Source: Microbacterium thalli
Lineage (GTDB): Bacteria; Actinomycetota; Actinomycetes; Actinomycetales; Microbacteriaceae
NCBI RefSeq assembly: GCF_028737325.1
Contig: NZ_JAQZCH010000001.1
Location: 540,732 to 604,731 of the forward strand
Direction of reading: 5' to 3'
Length of the DNA stretch: 64,000 nt
Below are positions 52,791 to 60,982 of the stretch, piece after piece. Position 1 is the first letter of the stretch. Every line of letters starts with the position of its first letter. Below the pieces are notes generated by a model that saw only the letters and a list, made by a program, of their open reading frames with translations, searched no databases and was not told the DNA's origin. The translations under genes and the position numbers were made by a program.

Positions 52791-53213
52791 ATGGGCGAGG
52801 CCGCGGGAGTTCAGGTGATCGTGCAGCACAGCGACGGGCGCGTGCTGCTGCAGTTGCGTGACGACAAGCCGGAGATCCCCTACCCGAACACCTGGTGCAT
52901 CCCGGGCGGGATGCGCGACGCGGGCGAGGGGGCGCGAGAGTGCGCGGCGCGTGAGCTGCGGGAGGAGCTGGGACTCACCGTCGCCCCCGAGGCTCTCGAG
53001 CTGGTCGGGGCGGAGACCCGTTCCTACGGCCATGAGACGACCTTCGCGCTGCACCGCGACGTCGACCCCGCCGAGATCGATCTCACGGAGGGGCAGGCCA
53101 TCGCGCTGTTCTCCCGCAGCGAGGTCGCCGCGATGCCGCTCGGCTACGACGACAACGCGGTGCTGGAGTCGTATTTCCGGCGGCAGCAACCCCGCGGCAC
53201 CCGGGGGCGCTGA
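52791..53213 (+). CDS. Nudix hydrolase
   Basis: The protein has 140 residues. A full Nudix box is present: a G, five residues, E, seven residues, then RELREELGL, read in GGMRDAGEGARECAARELREELG. It hydrolyses a nucleoside-diphosphate-linked compound; the substrate is unknown. TAGGCT (52778-52783) ends 7 bases before the ATG, a leaderless signal. The last codons and stop form the first copy of the 31-base repeat that recurs at 55117. Confidence 0.88.
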   Translation: MGEAAGVQVIVQHSDGRVLLQLRDDKPEIPYPNTWCIPGGMRDAGEGARECAARELREELGLTVAPEALELVGAETRSYGHETTFALHRDVDPAEIDLTEGQAIALFSRSEVAAMPLGYDDNAVLESYFRRQQPRGTRGR

Positions 53214-53223
53214 GTCTCCGTCA
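53193..53223 (+). repeat. 31-base direct repeat, left copy
   Basis: It is identical to 55117-55147. It spans the last codons and stop (53211-53213) of the Nudix gene. Together with the right copy it brackets the DHFR-like/SRPBCC/ArsR cassette and the GntR remnant. Confidence 0.85.
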
Positions 53224-53383
53224 TTCGCGACACCTCACGGGATGGTTTCGAGACGACCGTTGGTGGTCAGGTGGGAGCAGCGTGGCGTGACGTTCCGCGG
53301 TCGTTTGGCCCGTGGCGCACTGTGGAAGCGGCACCGCCGATACCCCCATGGCACCGGCCAGGTCGACCAGCCGCCGTGTCGCG
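53214..53383. other. Junction between Nudix gene and cassette
   Basis: 170 bases with no gene, convergent between Nudix and the DHFR-like gene. The stretch GATGGTTTCGAGACG (53241-53255) resembles half of the GGTTTCGAGACG-type dispersed element I recall from Microbacteriaceae genomes. Otherwise I see nothing. Confidence 0.4.
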
Positions 53384-54016
53384 TCAGTGCGTGGCGCGGC
53401 GGTATCGAATGTGGGTTGCCAGTGGGGAGTGCAGTGCCTCGACGGGCTCGAACCCGAAGGCGCCGACCCCGTCGAAGAGGCGTTCGCCGGCTCCGAGGAG
53501 AACCGGGGCGATATCGAGGACCAGCTCGTCGATGACGTCGGCCGCGAGTGCTTGGCGGACGGTGGATGCTCCGCCAGCGATGTCGACGCCCCTGCCGTCG
53601 GCGGCGGCGAGGGCCTGCGCGTAGGCGGCGTCGAAACCCTCGGCCACGAAGTGGAAGATCGTGCCGCCGGCCATCTCGATCGGCTTGTGCGGGTAGTGCG
53701 TAAGCACGAAAACGGGCGCGTGGTACGGCGGCTCGGCGCCCCACCACCCTCGCCAAGGCTCGTCCCACTCCCCGCGGACAGGCCCGAACATGTTGCGTCC
53801 CATCACATAGGCGCCGCGGGGACGCATGAGCCAAGAGTGAGCGATGCGGTCGGCGTCGTTCGCCCGCGGATCGCCCATGTGCCAGGGATGCAGCTCCTGG
53901 CCCCGGACGCCGAGGCCGTCGTCGCGGCTTTGCTCGGGGCCGGCGACGTACCCGTCGAGTGACATGGACATGTGGCAGGTGGTGTCGGTCATCGTGTTGT
54001 CCATGTTCCTGGTCAT
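53384..54016 (-). CDS. Dihydrofolate-reductase-like (RibD C-terminal) protein
   Basis: The protein has 210 residues. The RibD_C fold shows the N-terminal MSMSLDGYVAGP, AYVMGRNMFGP, APVFVLTHYPHK and DIAGGASTVRQAL (NADPH-site loop) blocks. The substrate is unknown; such proteins reduce pyrimidine- or pteridine-like ketones. The ATG overlaps the SRPBCC stop (ATGA), so it is the last gene of the ArsR-SRPBCC-DHFR-like operon. It ends 170 bases before the Nudix stop. Confidence 0.85.
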   Translation of the reverse strand: MTRNMDNTMTDTTCHMSMSLDGYVAGPEQSRDDGLGVRGQELHPWHMGDPRANDADRIAHSWLMRPRGAYVMGRNMFGPVRGEWDEPWRGWWGAEPPYHAPVFVLTHYPHKPIEMAGGTIFHFVAEGFDAAYAQALAAADGRGVDIAGGASTVRQALAADVIDELVLDIAPVLLGAGERLFDGVGAFGFEPVEALHSPLATHIRYRRATH

Positions 54017-54474
54017 GATGCGGCAGCAGTGACGTACGCATCGAGGCCCGCGAGGGTCTGGTTCCCGCCCTCGACGGCGTGATACTTCTCGGCCGCCTCG
54101 TCGCGCAGGGCTTTCCTGGGGAACAGAGTGCGCAACTCCACCCGCGTCGCCGCGCCGTCGGTCGTGAACGACAGGACGGTCGTGAAGGCGTTCGGATCTC
54201 CTTCGTGTTCACCGTGCAGCAGCGTGATGCGCTCAGGACGGGCGATTTCCTCCCAGACGATCCATTCGGGGTATTCGACGCCGTCAGGGCCCCGCATGGT
54301 GAACTCCCACACCCCGCCGACCGCGAAGACGAACGATCGCGTCGTGGTCGTGAACCCCTCCGGTCCCCACCACTGCGAGAGGTGCCGCACCTCGGTGAAG
54401 GCTTCGAACACCCGCTCACGCGGGGCGGCGATCACACGAGCGACCACGATCTCGCGGTCGCTCGTATCGGTCAT
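54013..54474 (-). CDS. SRPBCC/AHSA1-domain protein
   Basis: The protein has 153 residues and one START-like SRPBCC module: VVARVIAAPRERVFEAFTEVRHLSQWWGPEGF, then GGVWEFTMRGPDG, and the C-terminal GGNQTLAGLDAYV helix. It is an AHSA1-type hydrophobic-ligand pocket; the ligand is unknown. It overlaps the ArsR stop by ATGA. ArsR-AHSA1 pairs are frequent in actinobacteria, the regulator gene leading. Confidence 0.9.
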   Translation of the reverse strand: MTDTSDREIVVARVIAAPRERVFEAFTEVRHLSQWWGPEGFTTTTRSFVFAVGGVWEFTMRGPDGVEYPEWIVWEEIARPERITLLHGEHEGDPNAFTTVLSFTTDGAATRVELRTLFPRKALRDEAAEKYHAVEGGNQTLAGLDAYVTAAAS

Positions 54475-54851
54475 TGCTCCTCCTCCGTGAGCCCACTGGC
54501 AGGCCGCGCATCGTCCCCGACGAGCCGCCGCACGTACGCGTCCAGGCGGCCGAGGCTCTCGTTCCAGAACTCTTCGAAGCCGCCGGTCCACTCGTGGACC
54601 GGCCGAAGCCCTCTCGCATCCAGGCCGTACACCCGCTGCTTGCCGGCCGTGCGGTGACGCACCAGCCCGACCTCGCGCAGCACCCGCAGGTGCTTCGAAG
54701 TGCCGGGCTGGGTCAGCCCGAGCTCCCGAGCCACCTCCCCTGCGGGACGGTCGCCGGTACGCAGGAGCGTCAGAATCTCACGCCGCTGCGGTTCCGCGAT
54801 CGCATTGAAGACGTCCGATGTCGTCGCTGCACGGGCCATGCCACGCATCAT
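54471..54851 (-). CDS. ArsR-family transcriptional regulator
   Basis: The protein has 126 residues. The ArsR winged helix reads VFNAIAEPQRREILTLLRTGDRPAGEVARELGLTQPGTSKHLRVL with LVRHRTAGKQRVYGLDARG. It has no CXC metal motif, so it is not a classical arsenic sensor. The ATG at 54851 is set by TTATAT (54858-54863, minus strand) ending 6 bases upstream; an ATG at 54839 is the alternative. The AT-rich TATACCCATATA-like stretch upstream may hold its operator. It controls the SRPBCC/DHFR-like operon. Confidence 0.88.
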   Translation of the reverse strand: MMRGMARAATTSDVFNAIAEPQRREILTLLRTGDRPAGEVARELGLTQPGTSKHLRVLREVGLVRHRTAGKQRVYGLDARGLRPVHEWTGGFEEFWNESLGRLDAYVRRLVGDDARPASGLTEEEQ

Positions 54852-54930
54852 ATACCCATATAAGCAAGTGAGGTGGGGATCGGCCTGACTGAGGGGCTGA
54901 CGGTGGGTCACGAGCCAGTCGAGATAGCAA

Positions 54931-55046
54931 TCGCTGCAAGAGATCTACGGTGTGTTTCGAAGCGTCGTCCGGTCAGGCGCTCGACCAACTTCGTTCAAGA
55001 CCGGCTCATCAGCCGCGAGCGAGGCCGTGGCACGATCGTGCTGCCC
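54931..55046 (+). pseudogene. GntR-type regulator fragment, double frameshift
   Basis: Three consecutive frames together give a GntR helix-turn-helix and wing: SLQEIYGVFRSVVR (54931-54972), then QALDQLRS in a second frame (from 54974), then LISRERGRGTIVLP in a third (55005-55046). This matches the family pattern YGVSRSVVRQAL...LISRERGRGTFV. Neither the rest of the HTH nor an effector domain is seen. It is a decayed scrap at the right end of the cassette. Confidence 0.6.
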
Positions 55047-55116
55047 TCAGACCTCTATCGGCGGCATGCGCGGCGCGCCGGTGGGCTGAGCCATCGGCGC
55101 CCGGCGGGAGGAGACG

Positions 55117-55147
55117 CGCGGCACCCGGGGGCGCTGAGTCTCCGTCA
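55117..55147 (+). repeat. 31-base direct repeat, right copy
   Basis: It is identical to 53193-53223 and lies at the 3' end of the probable ECF S-component gene (its stop is 55145-55147, minus strand). The bases just before it, read in the Nudix frame, give RREETRGTRGR and stop, echoing the Nudix C-terminus RRQQPRGTRGR. Confidence 0.85.
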
Positions 55148-55687
55148 GCGGCGCGCGACGCCGGCGCGACGCAGGCCGACGCCGACGCCCAGCCCGATGG
55201 CGGTCCACACGACCGGGCCGAGCACCGCGAGGGCGAGGTAGACGATCTGCGCCCACAGCGGCAGAGCGCCGAGGTCTGCGATGAAGAACACCGCCATCGC
55301 GACGACCACGCCGATCACGACCGCTGAGACGAAGAAGCGCCACGGCGCCCACGAGCGATAGCGCACGAGCGCGGCGACGCCCTCTTGCAGCGCGCCGAAC
55401 AGCAGAGCCGTGCCGAGGAAGCGGAAAGTGTAGGGCGGCGCGACGGCCGATGACGCCAGCGCGGCGATCAGGTGCGAGACGAGGGCGACCCAGGGCAGGC
55501 GCAGGGTCTCTTGCGCGATGATGCCGGGCAGCACGTGCACGCCGAGCACGAACCCGTACAGAATCGGCACGGCCGCGACGACGGGGGCGGCCAGCCAGCC
55601 TTCGATGCCGCCCACCAGACCCGTGGCGACGCCGATCGCCGCACAGACGAGCAGAACGCGCGTCGAGAGACGGGATGCCGGGGCCAC
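55145..55687 (-). CDS. Probable ECF transporter S component (YkoE-like)
   Basis: The protein has 180 residues with five or six helices. The layout VLLVCAAIGVATGL, HVLPGIIAQETLRLPWVALVSHLIAAL, TALLFGALQEGVAALVRYRSW resembles YkoE-type substrate-binding subunits (LPG...; GxLQGxGAE in typical members). It would bind the vitamin for the EcfA/EcfT pair encoded on the same strand at 50051-52692. TAGGCT ends 6 bases before the GTG, so it is leaderless. A plain unknown membrane protein is the alternative. Its stop lies in the right 31-base repeat. Confidence 0.6.
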   Translation of the reverse strand: MAPASRLSTRVLLVCAAIGVATGLVGGIEGWLAAPVVAAVPILYGFVLGVHVLPGIIAQETLRLPWVALVSHLIAALASSAVAPPYTFRFLGTALLFGALQEGVAALVRYRSWAPWRFFVSAVVIGVVVAMAVFFIADLGALPLWAQIVYLALAVLGPVVWTAIGLGVGVGLRRAGVARR

Positions 55688-55869
55688 CCGACCAGCCTAT
55701 GGGACCGCGTCCGCGCCGCCTCCGCGGTGCGTCCCGGGAAAAATCGCTGCGTATCCGGACCTGAATGCCGGCTCAGGGTTCCCTGTGGGCGACCTGTGAG
55801 CTACGGTTTCCTCACCGTGCGCCGATGACGCCGCGCGGGCTGCTCATCCATCCCCCCACTGGAGCGCAC

Positions 55870-58800
55870 ATGGTTCGCACCACCCTGCGGACAGTCGCGG
55901 CCGTTTCCCTGGCCGCCCTGTTCACGAGCTCTGCCGCAACGGCATCCTTCGCTGTCACGGGAGAGGGGGTGAACATCCCGGTTCCGGTCACGAGCGAGAA
56001 CGGACGCTACATCGTCCTGCTCGACGAGGCCCCCGTCGCCACTTACGACGGCGGTGAGGCCGGACTCGCACCGACAAAGCCCGACGAGGGCGAACGTCTC
56101 GACGCGCAGTCGCGCGCGGTCACCGACTACTCCGGCTTCCTCGAGCAGCGTCAAGAGGAGGTCGCGCAGGAGGTCGGTGCGCAGCCCGACGCCACGTACC
56201 AGACCACCCTCAACGGCTTCTCGGCGCAGCTGACCCAGGAACAGGCGGGCAAGCTCGCCTCGACCAAGGGCGTGCTCGGCGTCTTCCCCGATGAGGTGCG
56301 TCACGTCGACGCCGTGCCCTCGACGGAGTTCCTCGGTCTCGAGGGAGCGGGCGGAGTCTGGGATGACGTCGGCGGCATCGATGCGGCCGGCGAAGGCGTC
56401 GTCGTGGGTGTCGTCGACACCGGCATCGCGCCCGAGAACCCGTCGTTCGCGGGAGAGGAACTCGGCACCGGGGCCGGCGACCAGCCGTACCGCGACGGCG
56501 ACGACGTCGTCTTCACGCGGGCGGATGGCGGCGAGTTCCGCAGCACCGTCGTCGACCAGGGCGCCGGCACGAAGGATGCCTGGGACCCGTCGCTGCTGAA
56601 CACGAAGCTCATCGCCGCGCACTACTTCGGCGACGGCGCCGCCGCGAACGGATTCTCGTTCGACGCCGACTACCTCTCGCCGCGTGACGGCGACGGCCAC
56701 GGCTCGCACACCGCGAGCACCGCCGCCGGCAACAACGGCGTCGAGGCGAGCGTCGAGGGCGTCGACTTCGGTTCGATCTCGGGCGTCGCCCCCGCCGCGA
56801 AGGTCGCCTCGTACAAGGCGTGCTTCGTGGGTCCCGACCCGCTGGTCACGACCGACGACATCTGCGCGCTGAGCGACCTGCTGAGCGCCATCGACCAGGC
56901 GGTGGCCGACGGCGTCGATGTCATCAACTACTCCATCGGCGGCGGCTCGGCCACGACCGTGCTCGCGCCCGAGGACATCTCGTTCTTCAACGCCGCAGCC
57001 GCGGGTGTCTTCGTGGCCACGAGCGCCGGCAACTCGGGACCCGATCCCGTCACGGCCGACCACGCGTCGCCCTGGTACGCCACGGTCGCGGCATCCACCA
57101 TCCCGACGTGGGAGGGCACCGTCCGGCTGGGCGAAGAGACCGACACCGCTGCGGCCCAGTTCGCGGGTACCTCGGTGTCGGTCGGGTTCGGCGAGACCCT
57201 CACGGGTCCGTCGGTGTTCGCCGGTGACGCCGGTCTCGCCGGCGCCGAGACGCCCAACCTCTGCCTGCTCGGCTCGCTCGACCCGGCCGAGGTCACGGGC
57301 AAGATCGTGGTCTGCGACCGCGGCTCTAACGCGCGCACCGAGAAGTCGCAGGCCGTCGCGGAGGCCGGCGGTATCGGCATGATCCTCACCAACGTCACGC
57401 CGGCGTCGCTCGACAACGACTTCCACAGCGTCCCCACCGTGCACGTCCCCGACACAGCCCGCGCCGCCGTGCTGTCGTACGTGCAGGGCGGTGCCGACCG
57501 CGTCGTCACCTTGATCGGCGAGAACGTCACCGGCATCGAGACCCCCGTGCCCCAGGTGGCCGGCTTCTCGAGCCGCGGCCCGATGCTCGCCGACGGCAGC
57601 GACGTCATCAAGCCCGACATCACCGCTCCCGGCGTCGCGATCCTCGCGGCCACCGAGAACGGCGTCGACGAGGACCCGACCTTCGGCATCCTCTCCGGCA
57701 CCTCCATGTCGTCGCCGCACGTCGCCGGCCTCGCCGCCCTCTACCTCGGCGAGCGGCCGCAGGCGACCCCGGCCGAGGTGAAGTCGGCGATGATGACCAC
57801 CGCCTACGACACCGTCGACGCGTCCGGCGACCCCGTCACCGATCCCTTCACCCAGGGCGCCGGTCACACCGATCCGACGAAGTACTTCGAGCCGGGGCTG
57901 CTGTACCTGAACGGACCGGCCGACTGGGCCGCGTACCTGCAGGGGCTCGGCCTGCGCGACTTCGGCGTCGACCCGATCGACCCCAGCGACCTGAACCTGC
58001 CGTCCATCGGCATCGGTGCGCTGGGTGCCCCGCAGACGGTCACCCGCACCATCACGGCCACCACGGCCGGCACCTACGAGGCGCAGGCGTCCGTCCCGGG
58101 CGTCGACGTGCAGGTGTCGCCGTCGTCGGTGACGCTGGCGGCGGGCGAATCGGCCACGGTCGAGATCACTCTCGCCCGCACCGACGCGCCGATGAGCGCG
58201 TGGGCCACCGGCTTCCTCACCTGGACCGGCGGCGTCAACGAGGTCCGCTCGCCCATCGCGGTGTTCCCGGTCCCCGTCGACGCGCCCGCCACGGTACAGG
58301 GAACCGGCACCACCGGCAGTGTCGACGTCACCGTCGCCCCGTCGCTGACGGGCGAGCTCGACCTCGGACTGTCGGGCCTGGTCGCGCAGGAGCTGCGCGT
58401 GAGTCCGGACTTCCCCGAGGTGCCCGGTCACTCCGGTGACCAGGACTCGTTCTCCGACGAGGGCGAAGCCGGCTTCAACAGGTACGAGGTCGTCGAGGTG
58501 CCCGAGGGCACCGAGTACGCCCGGTTCGCGGTCGAGACCGCCGCGACCGAGACCACCGACCTCGACATGACGGTGTATCGCGTGGTCAGCCCCGACGACT
58601 GGCGCTACTACGAGCAGTGGTCGTCGGCCACGGCATCCGCCAACGAGTCGGTCTCGCTCACCACCCCGACCGCCGGCACTTACCTGGTCAAGGTCAACCG
58701 GTACTCGTTCAGCGAGCCGTTCACCTACGACCTGACCACGGCTGTCGTCGCCGCGGGCGCCTCGGCCGGAGAGTTCACGGCCACGCCGAACCCGCTGCCG

Positions 58801-59481
58801 ACGGTGCAGGGCGAGGACGCGACGTACACCCTGTCGTGGGCCGGACTAGAGCCGGAGAAGACCTACCTCGGCGTCGTCCGCTACGGCGACTCGTCCATCC
58901 GGACGATCGTCGAGGTCGAGTCGGGTCAGGGCGCCCCGGTCGCGGTCGTCGCCCCCGAGGTCACCGGCACGGCGAAGGTCGGCAGCACGCTGAAGGCCAC
59001 CGCCGGCGAGTGGGACCCCGCCGAGGTCTCGGTCGCCTACCAGTGGCTGCGCGGCGGCCAGCCCATCGAGGGCGCCACGTCGGCGACCTACAAAGTGACG
59101 CGCGCCGACGTCGGTGCGGCCCTGTCGGTGCGGGTGACCGCGACCGCCGAGGGGAACCCGCAGGCCGGCGTCGCGGTGTCGAACGAGGTGTTCGTGAAGT
59201 TCGCCTCGGCCACGACCGTGTCGCTCAACCGGTACGTCGGCACGGCCTCGCAGCCGTACGTCGTGTCGGTGCGGGTCACCCCGAACGGCGGCGCTGCGGC
59301 GACGGGCACCGTCGACGTGTGGGTGAACTCCACCCGCTACAGTGCCGAGGTCGTCGACGGCACGGCGCGGATCGAGCTGCCGCGTCAGTCGCGCGGGCTC
59401 AAGGTCGTCGTCGCGACCTACAGCGGCAGCGACACCGTCGAAGGATCGCTCGGCCTGAGCGGCTTCCTGGTGCTCTGGTGA
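55870..59481 (+). CDS. Secreted S8 subtilisin-like serine protease, multidomain
   Basis: The protein has 1203 residues: a signal peptide (about 1-32), I9-type inhibitor prodomain (RYIVLLDEAP to LGVFPDEVR), S8 catalytic domain with Asp183 (VVDTGIAP), His277 (DGHGSHTAST), oxyanion Asn388 (SAGNSGP) and Ser612 (GTSMSSPHVAG), with a PA insert (around VVCDRGSNARTEKSQAVAEAGG). Downstream are an Fn3-like domain, a beta-rich pre-peptidase-like domain and Ig-like modules (VAPEVTGTAKVGSTLKATAGEW, YSGSDTVEGSLG). No anchor motif is seen, so it is likely released. GGAG lies 7 bases before the ATG. A terminator follows. Confidence 0.93.
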   Translation: MVRTTLRTVAAVSLAALFTSSAATASFAVTGEGVNIPVPVTSENGRYIVLLDEAPVATYDGGEAGLAPTKPDEGERLDAQSRAVTDYSGFLEQRQEEVAQEVGAQPDATYQTTLNGFSAQLTQEQAGKLASTKGVLGVFPDEVRHVDAVPSTEFLGLEGAGGVWDDVGGIDAAGEGVVVGVVDTGIAPENPSFAGEELGTGAGDQPYRDGDDVVFTRADGGEFRSTVVDQGAGTKDAWDPSLLNTKLIAAHYFGDGAAANGFSFDADYLSPRDGDGHGSHTASTAAGNNGVEASVEGVDFGSISGVAPAAKVASYKACFVGPDPLVTTDDICALSDLLSAIDQAVADGVDVINYSIGGGSATTVLAPEDISFFNAAAAGVFVATSAGNSGPDPVTADHASPWYATVAASTIPTWEGTVRLGEETDTAAAQFAGTSVSVGFGETLTGPSVFAGDAGLAGAETPNLCLLGSLDPAEVTGKIVVCDRGSNARTEKSQAVAEAGGIGMILTNVTPASLDNDFHSVPTVHVPDTARAAVLSYVQGGADRVVTLIGENVTGIETPVPQVAGFSSRGPMLADGSDVIKPDITAPGVAILAATENGVDEDPTFGILSGTSMSSPHVAGLAALYLGERPQATPAEVKSAMMTTAYDTVDASGDPVTDPFTQGAGHTDPTKYFEPGLLYLNGPADWAAYLQGLGLRDFGVDPIDPSDLNLPSIGIGALGAPQTVTRTITATTAGTYEAQASVPGVDVQVSPSSVTLAAGESATVEITLARTDAPMSAWATGFLTWTGGVNEVRSPIAVFPVPVDAPATVQGTGTTGSVDVTVAPSLTGELDLGLSGLVAQELRVSPDFPEVPGHSGDQDSFSDEGEAGFNRYEVVEVPEGTEYARFAVETAATETTDLDMTVYRVVSPDDWRYYEQWSSATASANESVSLTTPTAGTYLVKVNRYSFSEPFTYDLTTAVVAAGASAGEFTATPNPLPTVQGEDATYTLSWAGLEPEKTYLGVVRYGDSSIRTIVEVESGQGAPVAVVAPEVTGTAKVGSTLKATAGEWDPAEVSVAYQWLRGGQPIEGATSATYKVTRADVGAALSVRVTATAEGNPQAGVAVSNEVFVKFASATTVSLNRYVGTASQPYVVSVRVTPNGGAAATGTVDVWVNSTRYSAEVVDGTARIELPRQSRGLKVVVATYSGSDTVEGSLGLSGFLVLW

Positions 59482-59508
59482 TCATCGGCTGATCGCGGAT
59501 CGCGCTGA

Positions 59509-59544
59509 GACGGGGCGCTCGGACTTCGGTCCGGGCGCCCCGTC
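59509..59544 (+). terminator. Terminator after the subtilase
   Basis: A 16-base-pair stem (one G.T wobble) capped by a TTCG tetraloop, C(TTCG)G being the most stable kind. It lies 27 bases after the stop. Confidence 0.85.
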
Positions 59545-59607
59545 GTCGTCGACGCCGATGTCACCCGCAGTCGGTATCGTGTCCCTCACCCGTCGACCGG
59601 AGCCACC

Positions 59608-60009
59608 ATGACCGACACCACGCCCTCCGTCCTGTTCGTCTGCGTCCACAACGCCGGACGCTCGCAGATGGCCGCGGGATTCCTCCGCGACATCGCGGGC
59701 GACCGCATCGAGGTCCGCTCCGCCGGATCCATGCCCGCCGAGCAGATCAACCCCGTCGCCGTCGCGGCGATGGCCGAGGTCGGCATCGACATCACGGCGG
59801 AACAGCCCAAGGTCCTCACGACCGAGGCGGTGCAGGCATCCGACGTCGTCATCACGATGGGATGCGGCGACGCCTGCCCCTTCTTCCCCGGCAAGCGTTA
59901 CGAGGACTGGAAGCTCGACGACCCCGCCGGGCAGGGCATCGACGCGGTGCGTCCGATCCGCGACGACATCCGCGCGCGCATCGAACAGCTCGTCACCGAG
60001 CTCGTCTGA
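59608..60009 (+). CDS. arsC: Low-molecular-weight phosphatase-type arsenate reductase
   Basis: The protein has 133 residues. The P-loop C-X5-R is CVHNAGR (Cys12, Arg18) with the following Ser. Further conserved are SAGSMPAEQINPVA and VITMGCGDACPFFPGKRYEDWKL, the Cys pair pattern of thioredoxin/mycothiol-linked ArsC. It reduces arsenate to arsenite. No arsB or acr3 is adjacent. CGGAG precedes the ATG. A tyrosine phosphatase is the less likely reading. Confidence 0.88.
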   Translation: MTDTTPSVLFVCVHNAGRSQMAAGFLRDIAGDRIEVRSAGSMPAEQINPVAVAAMAEVGIDITAEQPKVLTTEAVQASDVVITMGCGDACPFFPGKRYEDWKLDDPAGQGIDAVRPIRDDIRARIEQLVTELV

Positions 60010-60019
60010 CCGACGCCGG

Positions 60020-60982
60020 CTAGAGCCGCCGGCGCCGCGGGGTGAGCCGCACGTGCGGCAGCGGTGGTGCGGGAATGCGCTCGTCACCGTGCCCGGGCAC
60101 GTGCCCGAACCGGTCGGATGCCGCTTCCCACGCCTCGCGGGCGGCCTCGATCTCGGCGTTGTCGCGGCCGACGAAGTTCCACCACATCACGATCTCGTCG
60201 CCGAACGGCTCGCCGCCCAGCAGGAACAGCGTCGTCTCTTCCGAGGCCGACAGTCGGATGCCGCTGCGCCCGTCACCGAGATAGAGCAGAGCGCCCGGGG
60301 CGACGGCATCCGTGTCCACCCGGACCGAGCCGAAGACCGGGACGATCGCGTACTCCCACGCGGCCTCGAGCGGCAGGTCGACGATCGCTCCCGCGGGCAG
60401 CCGGATCTCGGCGCCCACGATCGGGGTGTGCACGGTGGCGGGCGAGACCGCGCCGGCCAGCTGGCCGACGACGACCGTCGCCTGCGCGCCGGCACCGAGA
60501 TCGAGCACCGGCAGATCGTCGTGACGCTCGAAGTCGGCGGGTCCGTGGCGCCGATCCTCGGGGAGGGCGACCCACAGCTGCAGCGCATCGAGGGGGATGG
60601 GATCGTCGCCCACCGAGTACTCCGAGTGCGCGATCCCCGCGCCGCTGGTCATGATGTTGAGCGCGCCGCGCTCGATCACGACATCGCTGCCGAGCGTGTC
60701 ACGATGGTGCACCTCGCCGGCGAGAGGCCAGGTCACCGTCTGCAGGCCGATGTGCGGATGGGGCTCGACCCGCATCCGCGTGCGCTGCGGTCCGAACCGG
60801 TCGAGGAAGCACCACGCGCCCACGAGCGGCAGATCGCGCTGGGGGAGGAAGCGGTGCACCGACATGGCGCGCACACCGCCCAGCGGCACCTCCCGCGCCT
60901 CGAGCAGCACCCGACGCGGACCCGGGGCCGCCGCCCCGGGGTCCTCGTCGACGGGCGCCGTCTCGGCGTCGAAGCGGGTCAC
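60020..60982 (-). CDS. Pirin-family protein
   Basis: The protein has 320 residues, a bicupin. The pirin N-terminal metal motif region FGPQRTRMRVEPHPHIGLQTVTW and the H-x-H-type ligands are seen, plus TSGAGIAHSEYS and ALQLWVALP. It may be a quercetinase-like dioxygenase or a regulatory cupin. The GTG overlaps the GNAT stop (GTGA). The two are an operon; the gene ends next to arsC, convergent. Confidence 0.9.
   Translation of the reverse strand: MTRFDAETAPVDEDPGAAAPGPRRVLLEAREVPLGGVRAMSVHRFLPQRDLPLVGAWCFLDRFGPQRTRMRVEPHPHIGLQTVTWPLAGEVHHRDTLGSDVVIERGALNIMTSGAGIAHSEYSVGDDPIPLDALQLWVALPEDRRHGPADFERHDDLPVLDLGAGAQATVVVGQLAGAVSPATVHTPIVGAEIRLPAGAIVDLPLEAAWEYAIVPVFGSVRVDTDAVAPGALLYLGDGRSGIRLSASEETTLFLLGGEPFGDEIVMWWNFVGRDNAEIEAAREAWEAASDRFGHVPGHGDERIPAPPLPHVRLTPRRRRL

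Noticed and set aside
54471..54851. ArsR protein as an arsenic sensor for arsC
   Set aside because: No metal-binding Cys motif; it is coupled to SRPBCC and DHFR-like genes, and arsC is 4.7 kb away on the other strand.
55801..58431. An 876-codon minus-strand frame under the subtilase
   Set aside because: Shadow of a gene with intact catalytic residues; its translation is Arg/Gly/Val-rich low complexity.
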